DNA of 64,000 nucleotides. Origin: UBA1275 sp002323515. GTDB taxonomy: Bacteria; Bacteroidota; Rhodothermia; Balneolales; Balneolaceae. The position numbers and the translations under genes are program-made. Each line of letters begins with the position of its first letter. Position 1 is the stretch's first letter. The notes below the pieces were generated by a model. The model was not told where the DNA came from and did not search any database. It worked only from the letters and a program-made list of their open reading frames with translations. Location of the stretch: NCBI GenBank assembly GCA_964007875.1, contig CAXGAH010000015.1, positions 1-64,000 of the forward strand, in the 5' to 3' direction. Shown here piece after piece: positions 17,128 to 26,272 of the stretch.

Positions 17128-18201
17128 TTAGGGACGCACTGAATAAAGGCTATCAGATTCAAAAGTTCTGCCCATTGCTCTGAATTGACGCACAAATGGT
17201 AGTTTTTTACTAACAGAAGGTGCAAACTGAGAATATTCAATCATAAATAGCCTAGAAGTTGATTCATCATAGTAGGTAAAGTTGACAAATGGTCCTCCCA
17301 TTGCTCCATTGATCATCTGCCAAGTACCTAGTGTCTCATAGCTAAGATATCTCCCTTTTTGGAAACTAGTACTTTCAACAGGTCTTCGATATTCTGTTGT
17401 TATGAACATGGAATCAGTTCTACCCTTGATAAACTGTTGATTTAATGAATCCCTGTTTCGATTGATCCAGTCATCATCCAGGAATTTAATATCTCTTACA
17501 TCATCTTGCCACCAGACCCACATCCATCGATCATTGTACGGTAAAAATCGGCGATAGCTAATAAAATTGGTCGTATCAATTCGTTTGATATAATCATGTT
17601 GAATCCTGACCATAAAACCATGGTCATTCCACAGGGAGTCACTATACTGGGTTTGTTCTTTTTTCTCATACACAAACCAATTCCATCGCAAAAGCTCTTT
17701 ATTTAATGCGTTGCTTAATAACGCACTTTCGGTGTTACGAATTTTAGCCGCCAATGCTGAATCAGAACTTGAACTTAATATTAAAGCGTATTGATCTTTA
17801 TACCATTGGTCAACAATTGGAAAGGCAAAGCTTTCTCCATTCCGGACACGCTGCTCTGTACCCTCATCTAAGAAAGCCCGTACTTGGGCTGCTATGGTAG
17901 TTGAATCATCAATTGGCGCAGCAAAAATGATATTTTTATACCCCATAATACGTTCTAATTGCGATCGTGAACGTATATGCATAAAGGTTAGGTCATAATA
18001 TGGTTCGGGATTAGGTAGACTAAAGACAAGTTTACCAAAGGTTTCCCGTATAGCGTTGGCCGTTTCACTATCCCATTCGACGGAATCCATAACAACCACA
18101 AATTCCCGGGTATCACCCTTCGCTCGTTCTCTGAAGTCAGTATTACAAGCCAACGAATGGACTACTAATGTAATAAAGGCTAAATGGGATAAAAAGCGCA
18201 T
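17128..18201 (-). CDS. DUF4837 family lipoprotein
   Basis: A 357-residue exported protein with a lipobox-like HSLACNT (Cys19) and the DUF4837 pattern: FVVVMDSVEWDSE and NPEPYYDLTFMHI (about 36-75), IIFAAPIDDSTTI (about 89-101), then aromatic-rich YNDRWMWVWWQDDV and a C-terminal FRAMGRTF segment. This family is typical of Bacteroidota and Balneolota and its function is unknown. It lies 82 nt downstream of trpA in the same direction. No clear terminator separates them, so read-through from the trp operon is possible. The gene ends 11 nt from the convergent SpoU gene. Confidence 0.85.
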   Translation of the reverse strand: MRFLSHLAFITLVVHSLACNTDFRERAKGDTREFVVVMDSVEWDSETANAIRETFGKLVFSLPNPEPYYDLTFMHIRSRSQLERIMGYKNIIFAAPIDDSTTIAAQVRAFLDEGTEQRVRNGESFAFPIVDQWYKDQYALILSSSSDSALAAKIRNTESALLSNALNKELLRWNWFVYEKKEQTQYSDSLWNDHGFMVRIQHDYIKRIDTTNFISYRRFLPYNDRWMWVWWQDDVRDIKFLDDDWINRNRDSLNQQFIKGRTDSMFITTEYRRPVESTSFQKGRYLSYETLGTWQMINGAMGGPFVNFTYYDESTSRLFMIEYSQFAPSVSKKLPFVRQFRAMGRTFESDSLYSVRP

Positions 18202-18283
18202 AGAACAGATTTTTTACTAACTTTTATGACCAATTGATTCATTTGAAGGTGTGTGGCATAAAGATAATCCAATAACGTTTTAT

Positions 18284-19087
18284 TTAGGTGTTAGGATAGC
18301 CATATTTGAGTTGATGCACAAAGGTGTACACCTCTTCCTTCCAATGATCTTTTGGATAGGTATTTCTAATCGTTTCAATGAGTGCACTACCGACAATAAA
18401 TCCCTCCACTTCCCTAGAAATATTTTGCGCATCAGTAAAGTTTTTTATCCCAAAACCGACCATTAATGGATTTTTTGTGATACTTTTCTTCGATCGTTGA
18501 ATAAATTTATCCACTGATTGTTGAACCTCACTCCCTTCCCTAGCGCCGGTTACCCCAGTTACAGATACGCAGTATACAAATCCATCAGACTTCTGATCAC
18601 TTAGCTGCATTCTTTGATCACTAGTGTTGGGTGCAATCAAATAAATAAGTTGAATTCCATTTAGGTGGGCTAAATCTTCAATCATACCCCCTTCATCTAG
18701 TGGTAAATCTGGTACAATTAACCCATCCACACCTGCCTTAGCTGCTGTGGTAAAAAAATTCTCCAAGCCAAACCTTAAGATAGGATTTATGTAGCCCATT
18801 AAAACAATGGGTATTTCTGATTCTTTTCTAATATCTACAACCATATTAAAAATACCTTGGATAGTAATTCCTTTGGATATAGCTATATTGGATGAGTACT
18901 GAATGGTCGGACCGTCTGCTAATGGGTCACTAAATGGAATACCTAATTCAATGATATCGGCACCGTTATGTTCAAAACCTAAGACTAAGTCTACGGTTTC
19001 AGTTATATCAGGATAACCAGCCGTGATGAAAAGACTCATTATCTTCTCATTCTTCTTGTCTTTAAAAACCTTATTAATTCGATTCAT
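18284..19087 (-). CDS. trpA: Tryptophan synthase alpha subunit
   Basis: TrpA splits indole-3-glycerol phosphate to indole and glyceraldehyde 3-phosphate in the alpha2beta2 tryptophan synthase. Key features are FITAGYPD (20-27), Glu47 and Asp58, in the segment IIELGIPFSDPLADGPTIQYS (45-65), and the flexible loop SVTGVTGARE, with the phosphate site VGFGIKNF near residue 205-212. Length 267 is normal. It is the last gene of the operon, 17 nt after trpB. No terminator is evident after its stop. Confidence 0.97.
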   Translation of the reverse strand: MNRINKVFKDKKNEKIMSLFITAGYPDITETVDLVLGFEHNGADIIELGIPFSDPLADGPTIQYSSNIAISKGITIQGIFNMVVDIRKESEIPIVLMGYINPILRFGLENFFTTAAKAGVDGLIVPDLPLDEGGMIEDLAHLNGIQLIYLIAPNTSDQRMQLSDQKSDGFVYCVSVTGVTGAREGSEVQQSVDKFIQRSKKSITKNPLMVGFGIKNFTDAQNISREVEGFIVGSALIETIRNTYPKDHWKEEVYTFVHQLKYGYPNT

Positions 19088-19104
19088 CGGGTTAAATAGA
19101 CTGT

Positions 19105-20304
19105 TTAAAGGTACTTAGAGATAGTTTCCATGTCTTTATCACCTCTTCCAGAGCAGTTCAACACAACTATTTCGTCTGAAGAAGTGGTTGGCATAAGTTC
19201 CTCTAACCAAGCAAAAGCATGAGCGGTCTCTAAGGCAGGTATTATTCCTTCCATCCTCGATAATAAAGATACCGCTTCAAGTGATTGGGCATCGGTAACC
19301 GCACGATATTCTACTCGCTTTGTATCATGTAGGTAGGCATGTTCAGGACCAATACCAGGATAATCTAAACCAGCACTGATGGAATGAGCTAATTCGATTT
19401 GCCCTTCCTTATCATGAAGCAAGTAACTCATAGATCCATGTAGTACACCGGGACGACCTTTTGTTAAAGTAGCTGCTGTTTGTCCGGAATTTACACCTAA
19501 TCCGCCCGCTTCAATACCAATGATATATACATCATCATTAATGAATGGATAAAAAATACCCATAGCATTGGAACCACCGCCCACACAGGCAATAAGATAA
19601 TCAGGTAGACGGCCCTCCATTTCCATTAACTGCCGCTTGGTTTCGTCACCTATTATTCGATGAAAATTCCTTACCATCATGGGATATGGATGTGGTCCTA
19701 CCACCGAACCAATGATATAAAAAGTGTCCTCAACATTGGTTACCCAATCTCGGATTGCTTCATTTGTAGCGTCTTTTAACGTTTTGGAACCACTACTGAC
19801 ACCGCGTACCTCGGCTCCCATCAATCGCATTCTGTCGACGTTGAGTTTCTGACGTACCATATCTTCCTCTCCCATGTATACCACACATTCAACACCGAAT
19901 TTAGCACATGCTGTAGCCGTAGCTACCCCATGTTGGCCTGCGCCTGTTTCAGCAATAATACGTTTTTTACCCATTCTAAGGGCTAATAGTATCTGACCTA
20001 TAGCATTATTTATTTTGTGCGCTCCCGTATGACAAAGGTCTTCTCTCTTTAAATAGATTTTTGCTTTACCGTAATGATCTGTTAAGCGGTTGGCAAAACT
20101 TAGCTCGGTAGGACGCCCTACATATTCTCGTAGTAAGTAGAGATACTCTTTCTCAAATTCAGGATCTTCACTGGCTTCTTTGTATGCTTTTTCAAGCTCA
20201 TTAAGGGCAGGAATAAGGGTTTCGGGTACAAATTTACCCCCGTAAGCACCAAAATATCCCTTTTGATTGGGTTCAGAATAGGTGGTTTTAGTAATGACTG
20301 ACAT
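19105..20304 (-). CDS. trpB: Tryptophan synthase beta subunit
   Basis: TrpB joins indole and serine to make tryptophan, using pyridoxal phosphate. The Schiff-base Lys97 sits in HTGAHKINNAIGQ (92-104). The substrate-binding helix GAGQHGVATATACAKFG (about 119-135) and the PLP-phosphate loop CVGGGSNAMG (about 239-248) are intact. Length 399 is typical of the standard TrpB1. It is the next-to-last gene in the operon and 17 nt from trpA. A 66-nt gap separates it from trpF upstream, in which I see no terminator. Confidence 0.98.
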   Translation of the reverse strand: MSVITKTTYSEPNQKGYFGAYGGKFVPETLIPALNELEKAYKEASEDPEFEKEYLYLLREYVGRPTELSFANRLTDHYGKAKIYLKREDLCHTGAHKINNAIGQILLALRMGKKRIIAETGAGQHGVATATACAKFGVECVVYMGEEDMVRQKLNVDRMRLMGAEVRGVSSGSKTLKDATNEAIRDWVTNVEDTFYIIGSVVGPHPYPMMVRNFHRIIGDETKRQLMEMEGRLPDYLIACVGGGSNAMGIFYPFINDDVYIIGIEAGGLGVNSGQTAATLTKGRPGVLHGSMSYLLHDKEGQIELAHSISAGLDYPGIGPEHAYLHDTKRVEYRAVTDAQSLEAVSLLSRMEGIIPALETAHAFAWLEELMPTTSSDEIVVLNCSGRGDKDMETISKYL

Positions 20305-20370
20305 GATAGTGAGTTGAGATTAAGTCCAGTTTAGTTTGACACAACAATACAATAAAAAGGATGCCTACGT

Positions 20371-21021
20371 TTAGGTCGTTGAATTCACGGCTTCCATCAA
20401 TAAAGATAACTTATCGAAATCTTTTATACCGATACTTTCTTCTATCTTAGAAGATACATCAATAGCCATTGGAGGGTTCCCTGAAAGTACTTCTAGGGCT
20501 TCATTAACCGTTTCATGTGACAAACCACCTGAAAGGAAATAAGGCAAAGGGATATCCAGTTCATTGATGAGTTTCCAGTCAAAAGATACACCAGTGCCAC
20601 CACTTTGGCTACCCACTTTAGTGTCAAACATGATGTATTCACATACATTTTTATAGCCTTGAAGTTCTCGTGAAAGGTCCGCTGAATTAGTCTGTACGTC
20701 CACAGAAAATACCTTAATCATGCGATGATTTTCTGACAGTAATGAGCAATATTCGGTGGATTCTTGGCCATGTAATTGAATTATGTCCAGCCCCACCATC
20801 CTAGCTGTTTCAGTCACAAAACTAAGTTCTTGATTTTGAAATACTCCTACTTTGTATGGACCCTCAACCCATTCACTAATTGCACCTACCATAGCAGGTT
20901 CAATGTATCGTGGGGTTCCCTCGACAAAAATAAATCCTATATAGTCAGCACCCGCCCCGGCAGCGAATCGGGCATCCGCTAAGTTAGTAAGACCACATAT
21001 TTTCACCTTACTCTTTTTCAT
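20371..21021 (-). CDS. trpF: Phosphoribosylanthranilate isomerase
   Basis: TrpF performs the Amadori rearrangement of phosphoribosylanthranilate. The catalytic Cys is in VKICGLTN (6-13), and the (beta/alpha)8 barrel shows DYIGFIFVEGTPRYI (26-40), LDIIQLHGQES and the Asp-containing FDTKVGSQSGGTG motif (about 132-144). The C-terminal phosphate site includes FLSGGL and IDVSSKIE. Length 216 is standard. It lies 86 nt after trpC. Confidence 0.97.
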   Translation of the reverse strand: MKKSKVKICGLTNLADARFAAGAGADYIGFIFVEGTPRYIEPAMVGAISEWVEGPYKVGVFQNQELSFVTETARMVGLDIIQLHGQESTEYCSLLSENHRMIKVFSVDVQTNSADLSRELQGYKNVCEYIMFDTKVGSQSGGTGVSFDWKLINELDIPLPYFLSGGLSHETVNEALEVLSGNPPMAIDVSSKIEESIGIKDFDKLSLLMEAVNSTT

Positions 21022-21107
21022 TTAATAACCAAGTTTGATGTATAAATTTTATCGGATATGCGTGATCAAGTCTATATATTTTGAGCATATAAATTAAGTC
21101 TACCACT

Positions 21108-21920
21108 CTAGGGTGAAGTATTGGGTATATCAGCAGCTTCTTGAGCTGCTATGACCAGTTTTTTAAGTTCTTCACCAACATTGGACTGTCGCATTAAGTG
21201 CTCACCTATTAGTACCGCATGTATCCCGTTTTGCTGTAGATACTTTATATCCTTAACCGTAGAGATACCACTTTCAGATACTGTTATAGTTGATTCAGGG
21301 GCCATTTTTAATTGTGATACCCCCCGATGTACGTTTACATTGAAGGCTTCTAAATCACGGTTATTTACCCCAAGAATGGATACTTTTTCATAGTCAATGC
21401 GTTCTTGGTCAATTGTATCGTAACATTCGACTAAAGCATCTACATGTAGCTCCTTAGCTACAGATAACAGCTCATCTAGTTGAGCATTAGAAAGTATACG
21501 AACGATCAATAAAATGGCATCTGCGCCATAGGCCTTAGCTTCTGTGATTTGATAGGGATCTATGATAAAGTCTTTTCGCAAAATAGGAATGCTTGATTGT
21601 TTTGCGATATCGTTCATATATGACAAATGCCCCTTAAAAAAAGGCTCATCGGTTAGGACTGAAATAGCGGAAGCCCCTGAGTCTTCATAGATTTTGGCGA
21701 GGGTGATAGGTTCAAAATTTTCTCGAATTATACCCTTTGAAGGGGATGCTTTTTTTACTTCGGTTATAAACTTAACCTCTTTTCCCCTAATTGCTTGAGA
21801 GAAAGATTTCATTTCTTTTTCATATCCCCATTCCGATTCTAAACTCTGTAAACTTCGTTCTGAAATTCGTTTTTTGAGATCAATCTTAGTTTGGGTGACT
21901 ATCTTTTCAAGTATACTCAT
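21108..21920 (-). CDS. trpC: Indole-3-glycerol phosphate synthase
   Basis: TrpC closes the indole ring from carboxyphenylamino-deoxyribulose phosphate. It is a single-domain enzyme of 270 residues (not fused to TrpF). Hallmarks are FITEVKKASPSKG (catalytic Lys), PILRKDFIIDPYQI (catalytic Lys), ILGVNNRDLEAF and VSESGI with the phosphate site VLIGEHLMR. The ATG at 21920 is preferred: it lies one nucleotide after the trpD stop, while the in-frame upstream ATG at 21953 would overlap trpD and adds nothing conserved. Confidence 0.97.
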   Translation of the reverse strand: MSILEKIVTQTKIDLKKRISERSLQSLESEWGYEKEMKSFSQAIRGKEVKFITEVKKASPSKGIIRENFEPITLAKIYEDSGASAISVLTDEPFFKGHLSYMNDIAKQSSIPILRKDFIIDPYQITEAKAYGADAILLIVRILSNAQLDELLSVAKELHVDALVECYDTIDQERIDYEKVSILGVNNRDLEAFNVNVHRGVSQLKMAPESTITVSESGISTVKDIKYLQQNGIHAVLIGEHLMRQSNVGEELKKLVIAAQEAADIPNTSP

Positions 21921-21921
21921 A

Positions 21922-22944
21922 TTAACAGGATTGAGTCGCAGTGATGAACTCATTAAGTTTAATTAATGCTGCACCCGATTGAATTGCTTCCTCGGCTAAC
22001 ATTTTAGCTTCCTGAAGATTTTGTACCTCGGTAACAGCATGTATGGCAAATGCTGCGTTTAGTACCACCATGTTTTTTTGAGCTTCTGTCGCCTTATTGG
22101 CCAAAATATCAGTAAAAATACGAGCATTCAACGATGGTTCTCCACCTAAAAGTTCGTCCATTTCCACACGGTTAAAGCCTAATTCTTCAGGTTTAAAAGT
22201 TCTTTGCTGTGAACTTAGTTGCTCTCTTACTTCAAAAAAAGTGGTTGGATTGCACAAACTTATTTCATCGAGGCCATCTTCGGAACTAAAGGTATAGGCA
22301 AATTGGGTATCTAGTGTAGCCAATATTTGAGCCATTTGACGTGCAACATCTTTATTATACGCTCCTATGACATAATTCCGAACACCAGCGGGGTTCGTCA
22401 AAGGCCCAAGTATGTTGAAAAATGTACGAAAACCGATGGTCTTTCTTGCTGGCATAACATGTTTCATAGCAGGATGAAATATTGGAGCATACATAAAAGC
22501 AATACCTACACGCTCAAATACCTGCACAACCTGGTCTGGATGTAACTCTATATTTGCGCCAAGAATTTCTAATACGTCGGCACTGCCACATTTGCTCGAT
22601 GCACTTCTGTTTCCATGCTTTATGACGGGTACACCTGCAGCAGCTGTAACAAATGCCGTAATGGTCGATATATTAAAAGTGCCAGATTTATCTCCTCCAG
22701 TACCAACGATATCTACCGCACCTGTTATATCGGCTTCAACTTTAAGCGATTTTGACCTCATTACTTGAACAAAAGATGATAACTCCTGAACAGTCTCTCC
22801 TTTCATCTTCATTGCAGTTAAAAAGGATGCAATTTCTTCGGAGCTAACTTCCCCATTCATAATAGACTCTAAGGCATAGACAGCTTGGCTGGAACTAAGG
22901 TCATGCCCCAAGGTAATTTTTTGAAGTATTTCTTTTAAACTCAT
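21922..22944 (-). CDS. trpD: Anthranilate phosphoribosyltransferase
   Basis: TrpD transfers phosphoribose from PRPP to anthranilate. The PRPP-binding loop VDIVGTGGDKSGTFNIST (about 82-99) is intact, followed by VIKHGNRSASSKCGSADVLE (about 111-130) and the Mg-binding region EDGLDEISL (about 218-226). Length 340 is typical. It is a separate gene, not fused to TrpG. A 97-nt gap to trpG upstream has no terminator that I can support. Confidence 0.97.
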   Translation of the reverse strand: MSLKEILQKITLGHDLSSSQAVYALESIMNGEVSSEEIASFLTAMKMKGETVQELSSFVQVMRSKSLKVEADITGAVDIVGTGGDKSGTFNISTITAFVTAAAGVPVIKHGNRSASSKCGSADVLEILGANIELHPDQVVQVFERVGIAFMYAPIFHPAMKHVMPARKTIGFRTFFNILGPLTNPAGVRNYVIGAYNKDVARQMAQILATLDTQFAYTFSSEDGLDEISLCNPTTFFEVREQLSSQQRTFKPEELGFNRVEMDELLGGEPSLNARIFTDILANKATEAQKNMVVLNAAFAIHAVTEVQNLQEAKMLAEEAIQSGAALIKLNEFITATQSC

Positions 22945-23041
22945 GATTATCTGACTTAATTAGTCTTGGTACTCTTATAAAGGTTGTTAGGCTTGATTGA
23001 TTAAGCTGCTGGGAGGGGTATCATCAAACCGTTATGCTCTA

Positions 23042-23614
23042 TCATTGACTTAACCAATTTTTTATCATTTGAGGTCCCTCAGTGGTTAAAATACTTTCAG
23101 GATGAAACTGAATTCCTTCAATAGGATAGGTTTTATGACGCACGCCCATCACGATGGTTCCGGTATGATCATCGGTCATCGCGGTCACATCAAGAGAGTC
23201 AGGTATGCTTTCAGGATTCAGTACTAACGAATGATAACGTGTTGCGATGAATTGTTTTGGGATAGAGCTAAATAAGTTGCTCCCCCTGTGAGTAACCATT
23301 GAGGTTTTGCCATGCATAAGACTAGGAGCATGCACAACCTTTGCTCCAAATACCTCCCCGATAGCTTGATGACCTAAACAAACACCCAGTATAGGTATTT
23401 TAGGGCCTAATTCGGCAATTACTTGCTTTGTCACACCAGCATCTTCAGGTTTTCCTGGGCCTGGTGAAATTAGTATTTTGATTGGCTTTAAGGCTTTGAT
23501 TTGATCAATACTACATTCATCATTCCTGATTACTTTGTAATCCTCAGTTTGTTGTGCAACTAGATGAACCAAGTTATATGTAAAAGAGTCGTAATTATCT
23601 ATAATTAAAATCAT
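23042..23614 (-). CDS. trpG: Anthranilate synthase glutamine amidotransferase subunit
   Basis: This subunit supplies ammonia from glutamine to TrpE and may also serve 4-amino-4-deoxychorismate synthesis, as single-copy PabA/TrpG proteins do. It is a class I glutamine amidotransferase (190 residues). The nucleophile Cys79 is in GVCLGHQAIG (77-86), the oxyanion loop is in ISPGPGKPEDAG (49-60), and the His/Glu pair is in QFHPESILT near the C-terminus. It lies 8 nt after trpS. Confidence 0.97.
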   Translation of the reverse strand: MILIIDNYDSFTYNLVHLVAQQTEDYKVIRNDECSIDQIKALKPIKILISPGPGKPEDAGVTKQVIAELGPKIPILGVCLGHQAIGEVFGAKVVHAPSLMHGKTSMVTHRGSNLFSSIPKQFIATRYHSLVLNPESIPDSLDVTAMTDDHTGTIVMGVRHKTYPIEGIQFHPESILTTEGPQMIKNWLSQ

Positions 23615-23622
23615 ACCGTACC

Positions 23623-24618
23623 TTAAAAACTTCTATGTATTCCAACAACTTCACGTATGGGCTGCATAACTTTTTCGGCTTGAATTTGAGCTCGTTTGCC
23701 CCCCTCTCGAAGTACATCAAATACCCTGTCTGGATGCTGCTGAAGTTCATTTCTGCGTTCGGTAGCTTCCGCGAAATAATCTGTCATGAGGCCGAATAGT
23801 TCTTTTTTAGCATGCCCATATCCGTATCCACCGTTTCGATATTTTTGGGCTATTTCTTCTTTTTGTTCTTGAGTGGCAAAAAGTGAAATTAAGGCATATA
23901 CATTATCCGATGATGGATCCTTAGATTCTTCTAAAGGGGTTGAGTCCGTTTGTATGCTCATTATTTTCTTTTTTAGTGCTTTAGGCTCTTCAAAAATAGG
24001 CAAGGTATTATCATAACTCTTACTCATTTTCTGCCCATCCGTTCCAGGAACAGTTGCAACTGACTTGACGATATATTCTTCTGGTTCTATTAAAAAATCA
24101 CCCTCATAAGTTCGGTTGAATTTACCCGCCAAATCTCGGCATATCTCAATATTTTGTTTTTGATCTTCGCCTACTGGTACAATAGTTGAGTGATAGATCA
24201 ATATATCTGCTGCTTGAAGTATCGGATAAGTGAATAGACCAATATTAGGACTTAAGCCAGCGGTGATTTTATTTTTATATGAAACCCCTTTCTCCATTAG
24301 ACTAACAGGTGTTAGGGTAGATAAAATCCAGGCCAATTCAGTTACTTGAGGCACATCGGATTGAGCAAAAAAAGTTGCTTTTTCAGGACTTAGGCCAAGT
24401 GCAAGATAATCCAATGCTACTTCATAAGTATATTCTCGCAATGCCTTACCATTCTTTAAAGAGGTAAGCGAATGAAAATTTGCAATAAAATAAAAGGCTC
24501 TACCCTTGTCTTGCATAGCAATATGTTGCCTAATTGCACCGAAATAATTACCAATATGCAGTTTTCCGGAGGGTTGAATACCGGATAATATTATTGGAAG
24601 GGTTGATTCGTTTTGCAT
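23623..24618 (-). CDS. trpS: Tryptophanyl-tRNA synthetase, encoded inside the trp operon
   Basis: A class I aminoacyl-tRNA synthetase (331 residues) that charges tRNA-Trp. The HIGH-type motif is HIGN at 21-24 in SGIQPSGKLHIGNYFGAI. The KMSKS motif is intact in GTDGQKMSKSYDN (near 195). The tRNA/Trp pocket segments ALDYLALGLSP, VPVGEDQKQNIEICRDLA and YPILQAADILIY also fit. It is placed between trpE (6 nt) and trpG (8 nt), so it must be co-transcribed with tryptophan biosynthesis. trpS is usually elsewhere in the genome, so this linkage is notable. Confidence 0.97.
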   Translation of the reverse strand: MQNESTLPIILSGIQPSGKLHIGNYFGAIRQHIAMQDKGRAFYFIANFHSLTSLKNGKALREYTYEVALDYLALGLSPEKATFFAQSDVPQVTELAWILSTLTPVSLMEKGVSYKNKITAGLSPNIGLFTYPILQAADILIYHSTIVPVGEDQKQNIEICRDLAGKFNRTYEGDFLIEPEEYIVKSVATVPGTDGQKMSKSYDNTLPIFEEPKALKKKIMSIQTDSTPLEESKDPSSDNVYALISLFATQEQKEEIAQKYRNGGYGYGHAKKELFGLMTDYFAEATERRNELQQHPDRVFDVLREGGKRAQIQAEKVMQPIREVVGIHRSF

Positions 24619-24624
24619 AGTAAT

Positions 24625-26103
24625 TTAGTTGTCTCGAATATCTAAGGCTGTACTTAGCGCATTGACCAGTGCACCTGCTTTATTTACGGTCTCTTCAAAT
24701 TCATTTTCTGCTATACTGTCGGCGACAATTCCTGCGCCAGCTTGAATATACACCTTATTACCTGTTACTACCATTGTTCGAATGGCAATACAGGTATCCA
24801 TATTACCCGAATAGTCAAAATAGCCGACAGCCCCTGCATAGATTCCCCGTTTTGTGGGTTCCATATCATCGATTATTTGCATGGCTCTAATTTTGGGTGC
24901 CCCACTGACAGTGCCGGCAGGAAAGCATTGCATGAGGGCATCAACCGCTGATTTCCCCTCAGCTAATTGCCCAGAAACATCACTAACAATATGCATAACG
25001 TGGGAATAACGTTCAATTACCTGATTTCTGTCCAACTGAACCGAACCTGGTTTACTTACTCTAGATACATCATTTCGTCCCAAGTCAACCAGCATAATAT
25101 GTTCAGCAATTTCTTTTGGGTCCTGTTTTAAATCAGCTTCTAACTGTAAATCTTCTTTTAAGGTTGCCCCCCTTTTCCTTGTTCCCGCAATCGGTAATAC
25201 TCGTACTCTCTGGTCTTGTACACTGACTAATACCTCGGGTGAACTACCCACTAAAGTAAATGAGTTAAAATCCAGATAGAACAAATAAGGTGACGGGTTA
25301 ACCATACGTAAGGCACGGTAAAGCATGAAAGTATCTCCTGACATCTCCGTTTCAAACCGCTGTGATAATACTACTTGAAAAATGTCACCTTCATAAATAT
25401 GCTGCTTCGCTTTTTCAACCATACTAGAAAAATATGACTCTTCCATATTACTAGTAAGTTGATCGGGATCAATAAAAAAATCGGGTGCTTTGTTCACCCT
25501 TCTATTTACCTTAGCCTCCATTTGGTCCAAAGCAAATTGAGCCTGTTCATACCATTCATTTAGCAGGCTATCATCTGTTGTAGCTTCCTCAAGACGGACA
25601 GTGTGAATGAGTATAACTTGATGTTTAACGTGATCAAACGCATAAATTTCATCATAAAATCCCCATACAGCTTCGGGCAATCCTAAATCATCATAAGGGG
25701 TGTTCGGCAAATACTCAACTTGCCTAAAAGTATCGTAAGAGGAGAAGCCAACAGCCCCACCTGTTAACCTAGGTAATCCGGGTAAATGAGGTTCCGTGTA
25801 TTTAGTGGTACAGGTTCTCAAGGCGTCAAAGTATGAATCGAATTCAGTTGCCGTTCCATCCTTATGCTGTAATTCTGTTCTTATCCCATCAAACCGTAGA
25901 AGCTCGTAGGGATTACACCCTAAAAAAGAATATCTAGCCAATTGATCACCCCCTTCAACAGATTCAAAAAGAAATGGATGATTGCTACCTTCTCGAATAT
26001 TTAAAAAAAGAGATACAGGAGTTAATGTATCGGCCAACAACTGTCGATATACTGGTATAGCCGTGTATGTTTTGGCTAAGTGCTTAAATGATTCAACATT
26101 CAT
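24625..26103 (-). CDS. trpE: Anthranilate synthase component I
   Basis: TrpE makes anthranilate from chorismate, the committed step of the pathway, with TrpG supplying ammonia. The N-terminal feedback site, PFLFESVEGGDQLARYSFLG (40-59), matches the tryptophan-binding LLES region, so allosteric inhibition by tryptophan is expected. The catalytic C-terminal part includes IFQVVLSQRFE, RVLPIAGTRKRG, EHIMLVDLGRND, CFPAGTVSGAPKIRAM and AGAVGYFDYSG. Length 492 is typical. It is the first gene of the operon; a terminator-containing leader precedes it. Confidence 0.97.
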   Translation of the reverse strand: MNVESFKHLAKTYTAIPVYRQLLADTLTPVSLFLNIREGSNHPFLFESVEGGDQLARYSFLGCNPYELLRFDGIRTELQHKDGTATEFDSYFDALRTCTTKYTEPHLPGLPRLTGGAVGFSSYDTFRQVEYLPNTPYDDLGLPEAVWGFYDEIYAFDHVKHQVILIHTVRLEEATTDDSLLNEWYEQAQFALDQMEAKVNRRVNKAPDFFIDPDQLTSNMEESYFSSMVEKAKQHIYEGDIFQVVLSQRFETEMSGDTFMLYRALRMVNPSPYLFYLDFNSFTLVGSSPEVLVSVQDQRVRVLPIAGTRKRGATLKEDLQLEADLKQDPKEIAEHIMLVDLGRNDVSRVSKPGSVQLDRNQVIERYSHVMHIVSDVSGQLAEGKSAVDALMQCFPAGTVSGAPKIRAMQIIDDMEPTKRGIYAGAVGYFDYSGNMDTCIAIRTMVVTGNKVYIQAGAGIVADSIAENEFEETVNKAGALVNALSTALDIRDN

Positions 26104-26164
26104 TTTACTAAGATATGTAAAAGTGTTTGAGAATTAGGTGATTCCAAAACATTCAGTTTGATTC

Positions 26165-26199
26165 AAAAAAAAACCCCACCTTTTATATAAAAAAGTGGG
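26165..26199 (-). terminator. Rho-independent terminator in the trp leader (probable attenuator)
   Basis: Read on the minus strand, CCCAC and GTGGG arms (plus positions 26195-26199 and 26175-26179) enclose an A/T-rich inner stem, and nine U residues follow (26165-26173). It ends about 62 nt before the trpE start codon. No gene upstream on this strand could be its owner, because the neighbour at 26459 is divergent, so it should act within the trp leader. The signal that switches it is not identified. Confidence 0.75.
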
Positions 26200-26222
26200 T
26201 GAACACTAGGGACAGTTTCACC
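26198..26222 (-). promoter_or_regulatory. Hairpin competing with the trp leader terminator
   Basis: GGTGAA and ACT on the 5' side pair with AGT and TTCACC on the 3' side (one bulged base, six-base loop), a nine-base-pair stem. Its 3' arm overlaps the first two bases of the terminator stem, so the two can compete. A further small hairpin (AACCT-TTAG-AGGTT) lies just upstream at 26235-26248, and one of its arms could also pair with the first arm here. Confidence 0.5.
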
Positions 26223-26272
26223 TATAATGTTGACAACCTTTAGAGGTTTGGATTAAACAATAATAGACAACT

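Noticed and set aside
26198..26260. T-box riboswitch for tRNA-Trp upstream of trpE
   Set aside because: The conserved AGGGTGGNACCGCG element is absent; only an AGGTGAAAC-like fragment is seen, which is not enough.
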